This document shows positions 34,782 to 44,285 of a stretch of DNA of 64,000 nt, piece after piece. The number at the start of each line of letters is the position of its first letter. Position 1 is the first letter of the stretch. The stretch comes from Flavobacteriia bacterium. GTDB taxonomy: Bacteria; Bacteroidota; Bacteroidia; Flavobacteriales; Schleiferiaceae. A program made the translations under genes and the position numbers. Location: NCBI GenBank assembly GCA_013373425.1, contig JABXHW010000021.1, positions 62,001 to 126,000 of the forward strand, in the 5' to 3' direction. The notes under the pieces were generated by a model. That model searched no databases and was not told the origin of the DNA. It saw only the letters and a list, made by a program, of their open reading frames with translations.

Positions 34782-35774
34782 ATGGGAAGAGCGTTAGTAA
34801 CAGGAGCGGCCGGTTTTTTGGGTTCGCATTTATGCGACAGATTGATTGCTGAAGGACACGAAGTGATTGGTATGGATAACCTCATCACAGGTGATCTCAA
34901 GAATATTGAGCATTTGTTCAAGAATGAGAAATTCACTTTTTATAATCACGACGTTTCGAACTTCATCCATGTTCCTGGTGACCTTGATTACATCTTGCAC
35001 TTCGCTTCACCTGCAAGTCCAATTGACTACCTTAAGATTCCCATTCAAACACTAAAAGTTGGATCTCTAGGAACGCACAACTGCTTGGGTTTAGCTTTAG
35101 CAAAGGGGGCACGAATTCTTGTGGCTAGTACCAGCGAGATTTATGGAGATCCGCACGTACATCCACAGACGGAAGATTACTGGGGCAACGTGAATCCAGT
35201 TGGTCCACGTGGTGTTTACGACGAAGCCAAGCGCTTTCAAGAAGCGATGACGATGGCCTATCATACCTATCACGGTTTGGAAACACGTATTGTCCGCATC
35301 TTCAATACTTATGGGCCACGCATGAGACTCAATGACGGTCGAGTTCTACCTGCCTTTATTGGTCAGGCTCTACGCGGAGAAGACCTTACCATCTTTGGAG
35401 ATGGAAGCCAGACAAGATCCTTCTGTTACGTAGATGATTTGATTGAAGGTATTTACCGTCTCTTGCTGAGTGACCATGCTCAGCCGGTGAACATTGGGAA
35501 TCCTGATGAAATTTCAATTGGCGATTTCGCCGAAGAGATTATCAAACTTACTGGCACAGATCAGAAGGTAGTGTACAAAGAGCTTCCTGTTGATGATCCA
35601 ACTCAACGTCGACCAGATATTACAAAGGCTCAAAATATTCTCGGCTGGGAACCCAAGGTGAATAGAGCTGAAGGATTGAAGATTACCTACGAGTACTTCA
35701 AGAGTCTCCCAAGCGAAGAACTTTACAAGAAGGAGCACAAAGACTTTAGTCAGTACGCTCGCAAGAACAAATGA
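34782..35774 (+). CDS. UDP-glucuronate decarboxylase (UDP-xylose synthase)
   Basis: 330-aa extended SDR. The NAD loop GAAGFLGSH (8-16), the STSEIYGDP motif, and YDEAK, the active-site YxxxK, are present. The segment [18 protein letters not shown] is diagnostic of UXS-type decarboxylases. It converts UDP-glucuronate from Ugd to UDP-xylose. Its TGA overlaps the galE ATG by 4 bp (ATGA). Confidence 0.92.
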   Translation: MGRALVTGAAGFLGSHLCDRLIAEGHEVIGMDNLITGDLKNIEHLFKNEKFTFYNHDVSNFIHVPGDLDYILHFASPASPIDYLKIPIQTLKVGSLGTHNCLGLALAKGARILVASTSEIYGDPHVHPQTEDYWGNVNPVGPRGVYDEAKRFQEAMTMAYHTYHGLETRIVRIFNTYGPRMRLNDGRVLPAFIGQALRGEDLTIFGDGSQTRSFCYVDDLIEGIYRLLLSDHAQPVNIGNPDEISIGDFAEEIIKLTGTDQKVVYKELPVDDPTQRRPDITKAQNILGWEPKVNRAEGLKITYEYFKSLPSEELYKKEHKDFSQYARKNK

Positions 35775-36787
35775 GCAAGAAGGTATTAGTCACTGGCGGA
35801 CTTGGCTACATAGGCAGCCATACAGTAGTTGAACTACTCGACTCTGGCTATACCCCTATTGTTCTGGATAACCTGAGCACCTCAGACCTTGAGGTCATGG
35901 ATAGAATCGAACACATTAGCGGTCAGAGACCCATTTTCGAAGAGGTCAACATGTGCGATGCAGTCGCATTGAGAAAGGTGTTCGAGAAGCACCCCGACTT
36001 AAGCGGTGTGATTCACTTCGCGGCCTACTTGCTCGTAGATGAATCCGTACATCAACCTTTGAAGTACTATCAGAATAACTTGGTTTCCACGATGAATTTA
36101 CTCGAGTTGATGAGCGAGTTCAAAGTGAAATCGATGGTTTTCAGTTCTTCTTGTACGGTGTATGGAATTCCAGACACTCTTCCTGTAAATGAGGCGGAAT
36201 CTGTGAAGGAAGCCGAGTCGCCTTACGGGAATACAAAGCGCATTGGCGAAGAAATCATCCGTGATGCCACTCGATCTGAAGAATTGAAAACGATATCGCT
36301 TCGTTATTTCAATCCTATTGGAGCGCATCACAGTGGTATCCTTGGAGAGTTTCAAGAAGGTGTTCCACACCACTTGGTGCCGTACATCACTGAAACCGCA
36401 ATTGGAAAGAGAAGCGGATTGAAAGTCTTCGGTGGAGATTATGACACCCGAGATGGCACTTGCATTCGCGACTATATCCACGTTGTAGATATCGCCAAAG
36501 CTCACATCTCGGCGCTTGAAGTGGCTACTGAGATGGAGCCTGGAGTGAATGACATCATCAATCTGGGTTCTGGAGAAGGCTCTACTGTGCTCGAGATGAT
36601 TCACGCCTTCCAAAATGCTACAGGCATAAACATTCCACATGAAGTTGTGGCGAGAAGACCTGGAGATGTTCCTGCTGTTTATGCAGATATCTCAAAAGCC
36701 AAGAAAGTGCTCAATTGGGAGCCCGTTCACAGCCTTGAAGAAATGCTTGCTTCCGCCTGGAAGTTCGAGCAAACATTGAATAAATGA
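35771..36787 (+). CDS. galE: UDP-glucose 4-epimerase
   Basis: 338-aa SDR interconverting UDP-glucose and UDP-galactose. NAD loop GGLGYIGSH (8-16), catalytic SSSCTVYG and YGNTK, GalE-specific [13 protein letters not shown], and [14 protein letters not shown]. It overlaps uxs upstream and the 145-aa membrane protein downstream by ATGA junctions, so all three are probably translated from one message. Confidence 0.95.
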   Translation: MSKKVLVTGGLGYIGSHTVVELLDSGYTPIVLDNLSTSDLEVMDRIEHISGQRPIFEEVNMCDAVALRKVFEKHPDLSGVIHFAAYLLVDESVHQPLKYYQNNLVSTMNLLELMSEFKVKSMVFSSSCTVYGIPDTLPVNEAESVKEAESPYGNTKRIGEEIIRDATRSEELKTISLRYFNPIGAHHSGILGEFQEGVPHHLVPYITETAIGKRSGLKVFGGDYDTRDGTCIRDYIHVVDIAKAHISALEVATEMEPGVNDIINLGSGEGSTVLEMIHAFQNATGINIPHEVVARRPGDVPAVYADISKAKKVLNWEPVHSLEEMLASAWKFEQTLNK

Positions 36788-37221
36788 AGGAATTCAGACC
36801 TCAGCAATTAGCTAACCGTCCAATCTTTTTGATTGCTTTCACATTGTTGGGAGCGGGATACACCGTTTGGCTAGTTTACGATTACATCGTTCTAAAGAGC
36901 CCAGTGAATTGGTACGCCATTGCATTTGTCCTTGGAGTTATTGCACTGCAGTGGTACTCTAGATTGGCAAAATCGTACTTCGTGAGATTGAAGGATGATC
37001 GAATTGAGTGGAAGAACTCCACCAAACCAAAATCCATCCTTCTCACAGCTGAAATAAAGGAAATCGTAGAGCAATCGTACGGTGTTGATTTTCTAGTAGA
37101 GAAAGATTGGAAAGAATTGTCACTCGACATTTTCTCTAGTCAGCAAGAGCAACGCACAATTGTGGAAGAGGTGAAGAAATGGGCAGAGGCTCATTCAATT
37201 GCATTCGAACCCAAAGGATAG
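36784..37221 (+). CDS. Small two-helix membrane protein in the nucleotide-sugar operon
   Basis: 145-aa protein with two N-terminal hydrophobic segments (about 13-33 and 41-60) and a soluble C-terminal part with DDRIEWKNS, PKSILLTAEIKEIVEQ and a basic/acidic tail, resembling PH-like bacterial membrane domains in layout, though I cannot assign a family. ATGA overlap with galE and a 2-bp gap to rfbB place it firmly in the operon. Confidence 0.7.
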   Translation: MKEFRPQQLANRPIFLIAFTLLGAGYTVWLVYDYIVLKSPVNWYAIAFVLGVIALQWYSRLAKSYFVRLKDDRIEWKNSTKPKSILLTAEIKEIVEQSYGVDFLVEKDWKELSLDIFSSQQEQRTIVEEVKKWAEAHSIAFEPKG

Positions 37222-37223
37222 AA

Positions 37224-38276
37224 ATGATGAAAACTATATTGATTACAGGAGGCGCTGGTTTTATTGGTTCACATGTAGTGCGTCGATTTGTGAAACGCTA
37301 CTCTGATTATCGTATCATCAATGTTGATGCGCTGACCTATGCAGGGAACTTGGAAAACCTCAAGGACATCGATCAGCGACCCAACTATCAGTTCGAGAAA
37401 GTAGACATCGTTGATGCGAATGCCGTGAATGCGCTCTTCGAAAAGTACAATCCCGAAGGAGTAATTCATCTTGCCGCTGAGAGCCATGTGGATAGATCCA
37501 TCACAGACCCACTAGCATTTGTCCGCACTAACGTGCTCGGTACTGTCAATCTCCTAAACGCCGCCAAAGCGAATTGGGCAGACAATTTGGGAAACAAGCG
37601 GTTCTATCACATTTCTACGGATGAGGTGTACGGAACGCTCGGAGAAGAAGGCCTCTTTATGGAGACCACCGCTTATCAGCCGAACTCACCATACTCGGCA
37701 TCAAAAGCGAGTTCCGATCATTTTGTGAGAGCCTATGGTGAGACGTATGAACTACCTTATGTAGTGACCAACTGTAGTAATAACTACGGACCAAATCACT
37801 TCCCTGAGAAGCTCATCCCGCTCTTCATCAACAACATCGTGAATATGAAGCCACTGCCAGTGTACGGGGATGGCAACTACACACGCGATTGGCTCTATGT
37901 TATTGACCATGCACGTGCAATCGACTTAGTGTATCACGAAGGGTTGAACGGAGAAACCTACAACATCGGTGGCTTCAACGAGTGGAAGAATATCGATTTG
38001 GTCAAGGTGCTTTGTAAGCTCATGGATGAGAAACTAGGTCGCCCAGAAGGTACAAGTTTAGGCTTGATTACCTACGTTAAGGATCGCCCTGGACACGATC
38101 GCCGCTATGCGATTGACGCTACCAAAATCAACGAAGAGTTGGGGTGGGAGCCAAGCGTGACTTTTGAAGAAGGGCTCGCGGAAACCATCGACTGGTATCT
38201 CAGTAACGATGAGTGGTTGCAGAACGTCACTAGCGGTGAATATCAACAATACTACAACGACCAATACGGCAAGTAA
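37224..38276 (+). CDS. rfbB: dTDP-glucose 4,6-dehydratase
   Basis: 350-aa SDR making dTDP-4-keto-6-deoxyglucose, the precursor of rhamnose and other deoxysugars. NAD loop GGAGFIGSH, catalytic STDEVYG and YSASK, and GNYTRDWLYVIDHARA are typical. The frame is open upstream to 37179, but ATG 37224 or the adjacent 37227 starts the Rossmann fold. No rfbA, rfbC or rfbD is in the window. It ends in a TAATG overlap with hemJ. Confidence 0.94.
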   Translation: MMKTILITGGAGFIGSHVVRRFVKRYSDYRIINVDALTYAGNLENLKDIDQRPNYQFEKVDIVDANAVNALFEKYNPEGVIHLAAESHVDRSITDPLAFVRTNVLGTVNLLNAAKANWADNLGNKRFYHISTDEVYGTLGEEGLFMETTAYQPNSPYSASKASSDHFVRAYGETYELPYVVTNCSNNYGPNHFPEKLIPLFINNIVNMKPLPVYGDGNYTRDWLYVIDHARAIDLVYHEGLNGETYNIGGFNEWKNIDLVKVLCKLMDEKLGRPEGTSLGLITYVKDRPGHDRRYAIDATKINEELGWEPSVTFEEGLAETIDWYLSNDEWLQNVTSGEYQQYYNDQYGK

Positions 38277-38806
38277 TGGACCCGCTCTACGTACGTGCCC
38301 TCCATATCATCTTTGTTATAACCTGGTTCGCGGGCTTGTTTTACATGCCTCGCTTATTCGTGTATGCCGCAGAGGCACATGAATCAGGTTCCGTAGAAGG
38401 AAAGGTGCTCCTCAAGCAATTTGCCATCATGAAGCGCCGCCTTTGGTTCGGGATTACTTGGCCATCGGCAATCATTACTTTGATTTTCGGGCTTTGGATG
38501 TTAGACACCCTCAATTGGTATATCCAAGAATGGCTTTGGGTGAAGCTGGGCTTTGTAGTTGGACTTTACCTCTATCACTTCAGTCTGCATTACATCTACA
38601 AGCTACAGGCGAGAGGCGATTTCCGGTTCTCCGGGAATCAAATGAGAATGTGGAATGAAGTGGCCACTATCTTCCTTTTTGCCATCGTGTTCTTGGTGGA
38701 GCTCAGGAATACTGTGGATATGCTCTGGGGTCTAGTAGGTCTCGTCGCTTTAGTTGTTGTGCTATTGCTCGCGATGCGGATATACAAGTCGCTTCGGAAA
38801 TCCTAA
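38276..38806 (+). CDS. hemJ: Protoporphyrinogen oxidase HemJ
   Basis: 176-aa membrane protein with four to five helices, HemJ family: MDPLYVRALHIIFVITWFAGLFYMPRLFVY at the start, with conserved His10 in helix 1, and the WVKLGFVVGLYLYHF segment. It oxidises protoporphyrinogen IX to protoporphyrin IX in heme synthesis. Its start overlaps the rfbB stop by one base, so it appears transcribed with the sugar operon despite the unrelated function. It overlaps the convergent next gene by 45 bp. Confidence 0.88.
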   Translation: MDPLYVRALHIIFVITWFAGLFYMPRLFVYAAEAHESGSVEGKVLLKQFAIMKRRLWFGITWPSAIITLIFGLWMLDTLNWYIQEWLWVKLGFVVGLYLYHFSLHYIYKLQARGDFRFSGNQMRMWNEVATIFLFAIVFLVELRNTVDMLWGLVGLVALVVVLLLAMRIYKSLRKS

Positions 38807-39229
38807 ATTTACTCCCCACCACTCCTTAAAGACCTCTTGAAATTGACCGCGGACGTAGTACACGGCATCCGCAGTTCTATTATTACTCTTTCCAGTACAA
38901 TAACGTACTTGGTAAGTGTTAATTCCTTCATTTTCCCCAGTTGCATCAGTGATATGCATGGACATCCATTCGTAGAAAACCAGAGGTTCATCTACGAAGG
39001 ATAATACATATTTCGGCCCCTTATCTGAAGTGGTTGTATCAATCGTCCTGAAATCATTTGATGGGACTCTAGCAATGAATTCACCTAGGTCCATGTGTGT
39101 TTTGATGATGAAAGATGCATGTTCAACCGCTATTCCTGCCTCTGGACCGTGATAATAGGCAGTATCGCCTTGCTGCGAAAACAACGCAGCAGGCAAAAGC
39201 GTAGTTAGGATAAGTGGCTTGATTTTCAT
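38762..39229 (-). CDS. Small exported protein, unknown function
   Basis: 155-aa protein with signal peptide MKIKPLILTTLLPAALFSQQ. The mature part contains FYEWMSMHITDATGENEG, YYVRGQFQEVFKEWWGVNLGFPKR and no recognised domain. Its 3' end overlaps hemJ by 45 bp. The signal peptide and normal codon use support a real gene, although the long overlap is unusual. Confidence 0.65.
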   Translation of the reverse strand: MKIKPLILTTLLPAALFSQQGDTAYYHGPEAGIAVEHASFIIKTHMDLGEFIARVPSNDFRTIDTTTSDKGPKYVLSFVDEPLVFYEWMSMHITDATGENEGINTYQVRYCTGKSNNRTADAVYYVRGQFQEVFKEWWGVNLGFPKRLVYPHREQ

Positions 39230-39241
39230 GTAGTTACAAAA

Positions 39242-40102
39242 TCAAGAACTTGGCCATCTCCCCATTTTACCTGATTGATAATCTTGAATGGCTTTTTCGA
39301 TTTCGTCGTAGGTGTTCATCACAAATGGACCATGTGCGGCGATGGGTTCATTGAACGGCAATCCAAACCCGTACAAGATGACCGCGTCCTCCGATGCTCT
39401 TACTTCAATATAACCTCCATCTCTTTCAAACTGAACCAAACTTCGCTTTTTAATAGTCTTTCCGTTTACCTCAACATCCCCGCTTACCACATAGAATAGC
39501 GTTTCGTTGCGATCGGGAACTTCCAATGAAATCTCACTTCCCGCTTTCATTTCAAGCCATGACATGGTGAGATTGGTAATAGAATCGATAGGGCCGGTTT
39601 CACCGTAGAGATTGCCGCTTAACAAGTGCAACTTCACGCCTTCTTTCGGTTCAAGATGAACGAGGTCTTCAGCTTGTAGTCCTGTATAGTCCGGCTTGGC
39701 CATTTTAAGTCGACTTGGCAGATTAAGCCACAACTGGATCAGTTCCACTTCTCCACCTTTCTTCAAGAACTCTTCTGAAGACGTCTCAGAGTGAAGCAAT
39801 CCACTTCCAGCCGTCATCCACTGAACGCCGCCTTCTGTAATGCGACTTTTATATCCTGTAGTGTCCTGATGCACGAGCTCACCTTTCAGGATGTAGGTGA
39901 GTGTTTCGAAACCACGGTGTGGGTGAGGTCCGAATGGTAACCCTCGGTTAAATGGAGGGAAGTGGTCTGGACCGTGATGGTTCAAGAATAGGAATGGATC
40001 CAGCCATTCAATATGTTGAGTAGGCATCGCTCGCCACGTGCTCAATCCTGGCATGTGAGCGGCAATAGCGGGATGGATGTTCTTTATCGTCTTAAGTTTC
40101 AT
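39242..40102 (-). CDS. Pirin family protein
   Basis: 286-aa bicupin. The metal site PHPHRGFE supplies His60 and His62, with His104 and Glu106 in LLHSET as further ligands. Some pirins are quercetin 2,4-dioxygenases, others bind regulatory proteins; the role here is unknown. Length is typical. It ends 12 bp upstream of the start of the small exported protein gene on the same strand. Confidence 0.92.
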   Translation of the reverse strand: MKLKTIKNIHPAIAAHMPGLSTWRAMPTQHIEWLDPFLFLNHHGPDHFPPFNRGLPFGPHPHRGFETLTYILKGELVHQDTTGYKSRITEGGVQWMTAGSGLLHSETSSEEFLKKGGEVELIQLWLNLPSRLKMAKPDYTGLQAEDLVHLEPKEGVKLHLLSGNLYGETGPIDSITNLTMSWLEMKAGSEISLEVPDRNETLFYVVSGDVEVNGKTIKKRSLVQFERDGGYIEVRASEDAVILYGFGLPFNEPIAAHGPFVMNTYDEIEKAIQDYQSGKMGRWPSS

Positions 40103-40143
40103 GGTGTGCTTTTAGGAGAAAACGTCTCTGCTCCCAATAAAGT

Positions 40144-40761
40144 TTAATGATGAAAGGACGGAGCTTTAACTCCCGCGCGAATGGGAATGATCAACAGGTT
40201 TTCTTCTGGAATTCTCGGACAAGAATAAGGTCCACCATACGCACAGTAGGGATTGTAGCACTGGTTGAAATCAATATATATATCATCTCCATCTGGAATG
40301 CGCAGGTCGAGATACCGACCCCCGCCATAACTTGATCCGCCATTGGTGCCGTCTCCAAAAGGCAAGAAAAGATAGTCTTCATAACCCGGACGATTCAGAA
40401 GTCGGATACTTTGATAAATCGCTAGTCGTACTACGGTGTCTTCCGCCTCAAACTCCAGCCAAGCAAACTGACGATAGACAGGTCGACGATCGGTGGTGGT
40501 GGCCATCTCAAACGGCTTGGCATCTGGAGTGCGAATCACTTTGGCCGTTACCATCCAATTAGTATCGATTGGGAAGTACTCATGTCCATTAAAGGAAGCT
40601 AAATCCTCCTCAAGCAAGGGCGAGTGCTCGGCATCTGCATAGGCGCTGTCCAACTCTGCCTGTGCTTCTAATGCGTCTCTCATCCTGTCGTTCACGGAGC
40701 TGTGCTGTGCGTGTAGTCCTGCTGAAACGAGAAATAAGGGAAGAATCCATCGATACATCAT
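40144..40761 (-). CDS. DUF1684 domain protein, exported
   Basis: 205-aa protein with signal peptide MMYRWILPLFLVSAGLHAQ. The C-terminal half carries the DUF1684 hallmarks LFLPFGDGTNGGSSYGGGRYLDL, IDFNQCYNPYCAYGG and CPRIPEENLL (invariant DFN-xx-YNP-CAY region). Biochemical function of the family is unknown. A TATCTTTC promoter-like element lies 13 nt upstream of the start. Confidence 0.88.
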   Translation of the reverse strand: MMYRWILPLFLVSAGLHAQHSSVNDRMRDALEAQAELDSAYADAEHSPLLEEDLASFNGHEYFPIDTNWMVTAKVIRTPDAKPFEMATTTDRRPVYRQFAWLEFEAEDTVVRLAIYQSIRLLNRPGYEDYLFLPFGDGTNGGSSYGGGRYLDLRIPDGDDIYIDFNQCYNPYCAYGGPYSCPRIPEENLLIIPIRAGVKAPSFHH

Positions 40762-40820
40762 GCTTATTTTTTTAGAAAGATAAGCTGAAAATCGGGGAGT
40801 CGAAAGGATTGAAGGACGAC

Positions 40821-42161
40821 CTAAACCGCCTTGCTAAAGATGCCTTCTTTGATCACATTCATGTCAGGGTCGAACGCCGCGCAAATGACACGCACAATGT
40901 TCTTTCCTTTTGGTGTCACTTCCATTCCATCCACACCAATTCGAATCAAGCCATCCTTTGCGAAGGTGAAGAGCTTTTCATTCAAACTAGGGTCGACTTG
41001 AAGTGCTTGGATAAGATCCGATTCATGAAGTTTGAAATAGCAAGAAATATTCAAAATACGCTGTCGAATCTGTCCTTGGATATTCGAAACATTGTGGCCT
41101 TTGAAAATCGGGAATTCGCCGGATTTTATGCGCTTCGCCCAGTCTTCTACCACTTTTTCATTCTGCCAATACGCGGATCCAGAGTCGGAAATGGAAGACA
41201 CACCAAGACCGAGCTGTAGGGTTTCTCTATCGTGCGTGTATCCCATGAAATTGCGGTGCAAATGACGCGTTTCACGTGCAGTGAACAGTTCGTCGCCAGG
41301 CAACACAAAGTGATCCATTCCCACATCAACATAACCAGCCTTGTTCAAAATCGAGCAGCCCAACGCATAGAGGTATGCCTTTTCGCTCGGAGAAGGTAGA
41401 TCGTTCTCATCGTAGGCGCGCTGACTTTTACTCACCCAAGGCACGTGTGCATAGGAGTAGAAGGCAATACGATCTGGGCGCATCTTCGTCACTTCCGTAA
41501 ACGTGTTCTCCAATCCTTCTGGAGTTTGGAAAGGCAGACCATAAATCAAATCGAAATTGACGCTGTCATAGCCCTCATCTCGAGCTGCATCTACACAGGT
41601 TTGAACCTGCTCTACCGACTGCCAGCGGTGAATGGCTTTCTGAACCACAGGGTCGAAATCTTGAACCCCCAAGCTCATTCGCTTGAAGCCTACAGAACTT
41701 AGAGTGTGTAAATGCTCAGTGGTGGTATTGGCGGGGTGCCCTTCAAAACTGAAGGAGTAATTCTCGGAGAGTTGTTGCTCGTTGAGTAGCCCTTTAATCA
41801 GTTTTCTGAGGTTTTCTGCACCAAAGAACGTGGGGGTTCCTCCGCCTAAGTGTATCGCCGAAATTCTATAATCCACTCCTTTCAGCAGCTCCACATACAT
41901 GGCCCACTCACGAAGGATGTTCTCGAGGTAGGGTGTCTCCACTGCGTGGTTTTTGGTGATGCGTTTGTTGCATCCGCAGTAGGTGCAAAGCGATTCGCAG
42001 AAGGGAAGGTGCAAATACAAACTCAGCTCACCTTTTCTTCGAACTTCATCGACAAAAGATTGATGGGCTTTTGCCAGATTGAACGCATCCGTATTCCAAT
42101 GAGGAACTGGAGGATAGCTCGTATACCTTGGTACAGCTAGATTGTATTTACTGGTGTTCAT
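40821..42161 (-). CDS. hemN: Oxygen-independent coproporphyrinogen III oxidase
   Basis: 446-aa radical SAM enzyme of heme synthesis. Cluster ligands Cys55, Cys59, Cys62 and the adjacent Cys64 in CESLCTYCGC match HemN. The N-terminal YNLAVPRYTSYPPVPHW is diagnostic of true HemN rather than HemW, and GGGTPTFF and FDLIYGLPFQT are present. It decarboxylates coproporphyrinogen III when oxygen is low. A GAACTTTG promoter-like element lies 16 nt upstream. Confidence 0.96.
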   Translation of the reverse strand: MNTSKYNLAVPRYTSYPPVPHWNTDAFNLAKAHQSFVDEVRRKGELSLYLHLPFCESLCTYCGCNKRITKNHAVETPYLENILREWAMYVELLKGVDYRISAIHLGGGTPTFFGAENLRKLIKGLLNEQQLSENYSFSFEGHPANTTTEHLHTLSSVGFKRMSLGVQDFDPVVQKAIHRWQSVEQVQTCVDAARDEGYDSVNFDLIYGLPFQTPEGLENTFTEVTKMRPDRIAFYSYAHVPWVSKSQRAYDENDLPSPSEKAYLYALGCSILNKAGYVDVGMDHFVLPGDELFTARETRHLHRNFMGYTHDRETLQLGLGVSSISDSGSAYWQNEKVVEDWAKRIKSGEFPIFKGHNVSNIQGQIRQRILNISCYFKLHESDLIQALQVDPSLNEKLFTFAKDGLIRIGVDGMEVTPKGKNIVRVICAAFDPDMNVIKEGIFSKAV

Positions 42162-42230
42162 CGTCTTTGCTTTGCGACAAAGTTCGATGCACCTGGCCTA
42201 CTAAAAAATGCGATTTGTCAGGTTTTGCGC

Positions 42231-42869
42231 TTAAAGCACACGCGCCGCCATCAAGCCATCTCGAACAGGGAGCAATACGTTTTCAACACGAGAATCTTCG
42301 AGAATAGCTTTGTTCAAAGCGCGTAAAGTGGCGGTTTCCTCGTCGGTTTCGTTTTCATCTACCACTTTGCCACTCCAAAGGACATTGTCGCATAGAATCA
42401 ATCCGCCTGGATTCATGCGATCGATGATCATGTTGTAGTAGTTGAGGTAATTCTCTTTATCGGCATCGATAAACACCAAATCCCATTTCTCGTCAAGGTT
42501 GGGAATGATTTCCATTGCATTGCCAATGTGCTGAATGATCTTATCGGAATGGCCACTGCGTTCCACGTACTTCTTCACGAAATCTTCGAGTTCCTCATTG
42601 ATATCGATGGTGTGGAGCTGAGAACCTTCGGGCATTCCTTCGGCCAGGCAAAGAGCAGAATAGCCAGTGTAGGTACCGATTTCCAATACGCGCTTTGGCT
42701 TCATCAAATGAGAGAACATAGAAAGTACTCGTCCTTGCAAATGACCACTGAGCATCCTTGGGATGAGAATCTTAGCCCAGGTTTCACGATTGAGGTCGGC
42801 TAATAGTTCACTTTCTGGTGAAGTGTGATTGTGAACGTATTGATCTATGCTTTCAGGTAGAAATTCCAT
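42231..42869 (-). CDS. SAM-dependent O-methyltransferase, catechol/caffeoyl-CoA type
   Basis: 212-aa class I methyltransferase. SAM-binding motif VLEIGTYTGYSALCLA, metal-binding DLVFIDADKENYLNYY and ILCDNVLWSGKVVD match the cation-dependent OMT family (COMT/CCoAOMT-like). The acceptor substrate is unknown. Preceded by a -7-like element; not clearly in an operon with hemN 69 bp downstream. Confidence 0.9.
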   Translation of the reverse strand: MEFLPESIDQYVHNHTSPESELLADLNRETWAKILIPRMLSGHLQGRVLSMFSHLMKPKRVLEIGTYTGYSALCLAEGMPEGSQLHTIDINEELEDFVKKYVERSGHSDKIIQHIGNAMEIIPNLDEKWDLVFIDADKENYLNYYNMIIDRMNPGGLILCDNVLWSGKVVDENETDEETATLRALNKAILEDSRVENVLLPVRDGLMAARVL

Positions 42870-42885
42870 GTGCGCGTATTTTGCT

Positions 42886-42893
42886 CGAAGTTA
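42886..42893 (-). promoter_or_regulatory. -7-like element for the O-methyltransferase
   Basis: Minus-strand TAACTTCG, one mismatch to TAnnTTTG, 16 nt before the ATG at 42869. Confidence 0.3.
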
Positions 42894-42932
42894 CAAAGCG
42901 AAACGCGACGATGGAAGAGCTGGAATAGGATT

Positions 42933-44165
42933 CTATCTCGCCTTGTAAATGAGTGTACTCAACTGATTGGGGTCGAATACCTCGTTGGCTACACGAAGTA
43001 GGGCATCCGATGAGATACTTTCGATGCGCTTTGCAATGTCTTCGAATGTTTCAATTCGATTGTAGTGAAGTAGTGTGCGACCCTGACCTATACTCGCGCT
43101 GGAGTTGTTCTCTTGTCCAAGTGCAATCTGACCCAGAATTTGCTGCTTAGCCTTTTTCAATTGAACCACCCCTAGTTTCTTCTCGCGAAGTAGTTTCAAT
43201 TCGCGTTGAACCAATCGAAGGGTACGATCGATGGTGCCTTTATCAGTTCCCACATATACGCCAATTACTCCGGTATCTGTGTACGGCGTAAAGAACGATT
43301 CGATGTTGTAAGCGAATCCGTACTTCTCTCGAATGTTGAGGTTCAATCTGGAATTCATACCAGGTCCACCCAACAGGTTGTTGAGGAGAATGAGTGCCGA
43401 TAAATCGGGATGATGCATACCGTATGCACGGTTGCCAATGATTGCATGCGTTTGATACGTCTCCTTGGCCTCTGATTGATACTTCGGAGTGTATTCGTTG
43501 ATAGGTCTGCGGTGGTAGCGGGCATCTCCCGTTCTTACCTCAAGCGCGTATTTGTCAATCCACTTTCGGATGTCCTTCAGGGAGAAATTACCCACCGTGC
43601 TAAAGACCATCCTTTCGGGCGAGTAGTGCTTGTTGATCCAGTCGAGCAAACGCTCTCTATTGATGGCTTCCAAGCTTTCTGGTGTTCCGAGAATGTTTCT
43701 ACCAATCGGGTGACCCGCATAAATCAACTCTTCGAAATCATCGAAGATGAGCTCACTAGGGGAGTCGAGGTAGGAGCTGATTTCATCATTGATTACATCG
43801 CGTTCTTTGTTTACCTCCTTTTCGGGGAGAGTAGACTGAAAAGCGATTTCAAAGATGAGTTCAATGGCACGTGGAAGATGTCGCTCCAATACTGAAGCAT
43901 AGAGGACCGTTTCTTCCTTCGAGGTATACGCATTCAGTTCACCACCGATGTCTTCAAGACGACTCAAGACGTGATATGCCTTGCGTTTTTTCGTCCCTTT
44001 AAACAGCACGTGCTCCATGAAGTGCGCCATTCCTTGCTCATTGTCATTCTCGTCTCTGGAGCCTGCATCAATAACCAAGGCGCAGTGCGCAACCGGACTA
44101 TTCACTTGTCGGTGAACAATGCGGATTCCGCTGGAGTGCGTGAATATTTCGAATGGTGTTTCCAT
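42933..44165 (-). CDS. M16 family zinc protease (processing peptidase type)
   Basis: 410-aa inverted-zinc protease with the active-site HxxEH as His48-Glu51-His52 in MAHFMEHVLFKGT, and the downstream RDVINDEISSYLD region. No signal peptide is visible, so it is probably cytoplasmic or associated with the inner face. Similar single-chain M16B proteins act as general processing or quality-control peptidases. Its start lies next to a degraded octamer repeat array and a TACCTTCG element. Confidence 0.92.
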   Translation of the reverse strand: METPFEIFTHSSGIRIVHRQVNSPVAHCALVIDAGSRDENDNEQGMAHFMEHVLFKGTKKRKAYHVLSRLEDIGGELNAYTSKEETVLYASVLERHLPRAIELIFEIAFQSTLPEKEVNKERDVINDEISSYLDSPSELIFDDFEELIYAGHPIGRNILGTPESLEAINRERLLDWINKHYSPERMVFSTVGNFSLKDIRKWIDKYALEVRTGDARYHRRPINEYTPKYQSEAKETYQTHAIIGNRAYGMHHPDLSALILLNNLLGGPGMNSRLNLNIREKYGFAYNIESFFTPYTDTGVIGVYVGTDKGTIDRTLRLVQRELKLLREKKLGVVQLKKAKQQILGQIALGQENNSSASIGQGRTLLHYNRIETFEDIAKRIESISSDALLRVANEVFDPNQLSTLIYKAR

Positions 44166-44172
44166 TGGGGCG

Positions 44173-44180
44173 CGAAGGTA
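44173..44180 (-). promoter_or_regulatory. -7-like element for the M16 protease
   Basis: Minus-strand TACCTTCG, one mismatch to TAnnTTTG, ending 7 nt before the ATG at 44165. Confidence 0.3.
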
Positions 44181-44186
44181 CGGAAA

Positions 44187-44266
44187 AGGGGGTAAGGGAG
44201 TTAAAGGTTTTTAAGGGGCTCAGGGGGAGGGGAGGTGTTAAAGTGTTGAGGTAGGTAAAGTCTATC
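44187..44266 (+). repeat. Degraded octamer repeat array
   Basis: Purine-rich spacer that can be read in 8-bp steps: AGGGGGTA, AGGGAGTT, AAAGGTTT, TTAAGGGG, CTCAGGGG, GAGGGGAG, GTGTTAAA, GTGTTGAG, GTAGGTAA, AGTCTATC. The 12-mer AAGTGTTGAGGT (44241-44252) occurs exactly in the large array at 57590-57601, and both are followed by GTCTA. It lies upstream of the M16 protease promoter-like element. Confidence 0.45.
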
Positions 44267-44285
44267 TCTTGGGGTACTTACTCCT

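Noticed and set aside
36098-36640. 180-codon antisense frame within galE
   Set aside because: Lies wholly inside a well-conserved gene and encodes no recognisable protein.
40809-41219. 136-codon plus-strand frame opposite hemN
   Set aside because: Antisense shadow of the conserved HemN C-terminus.
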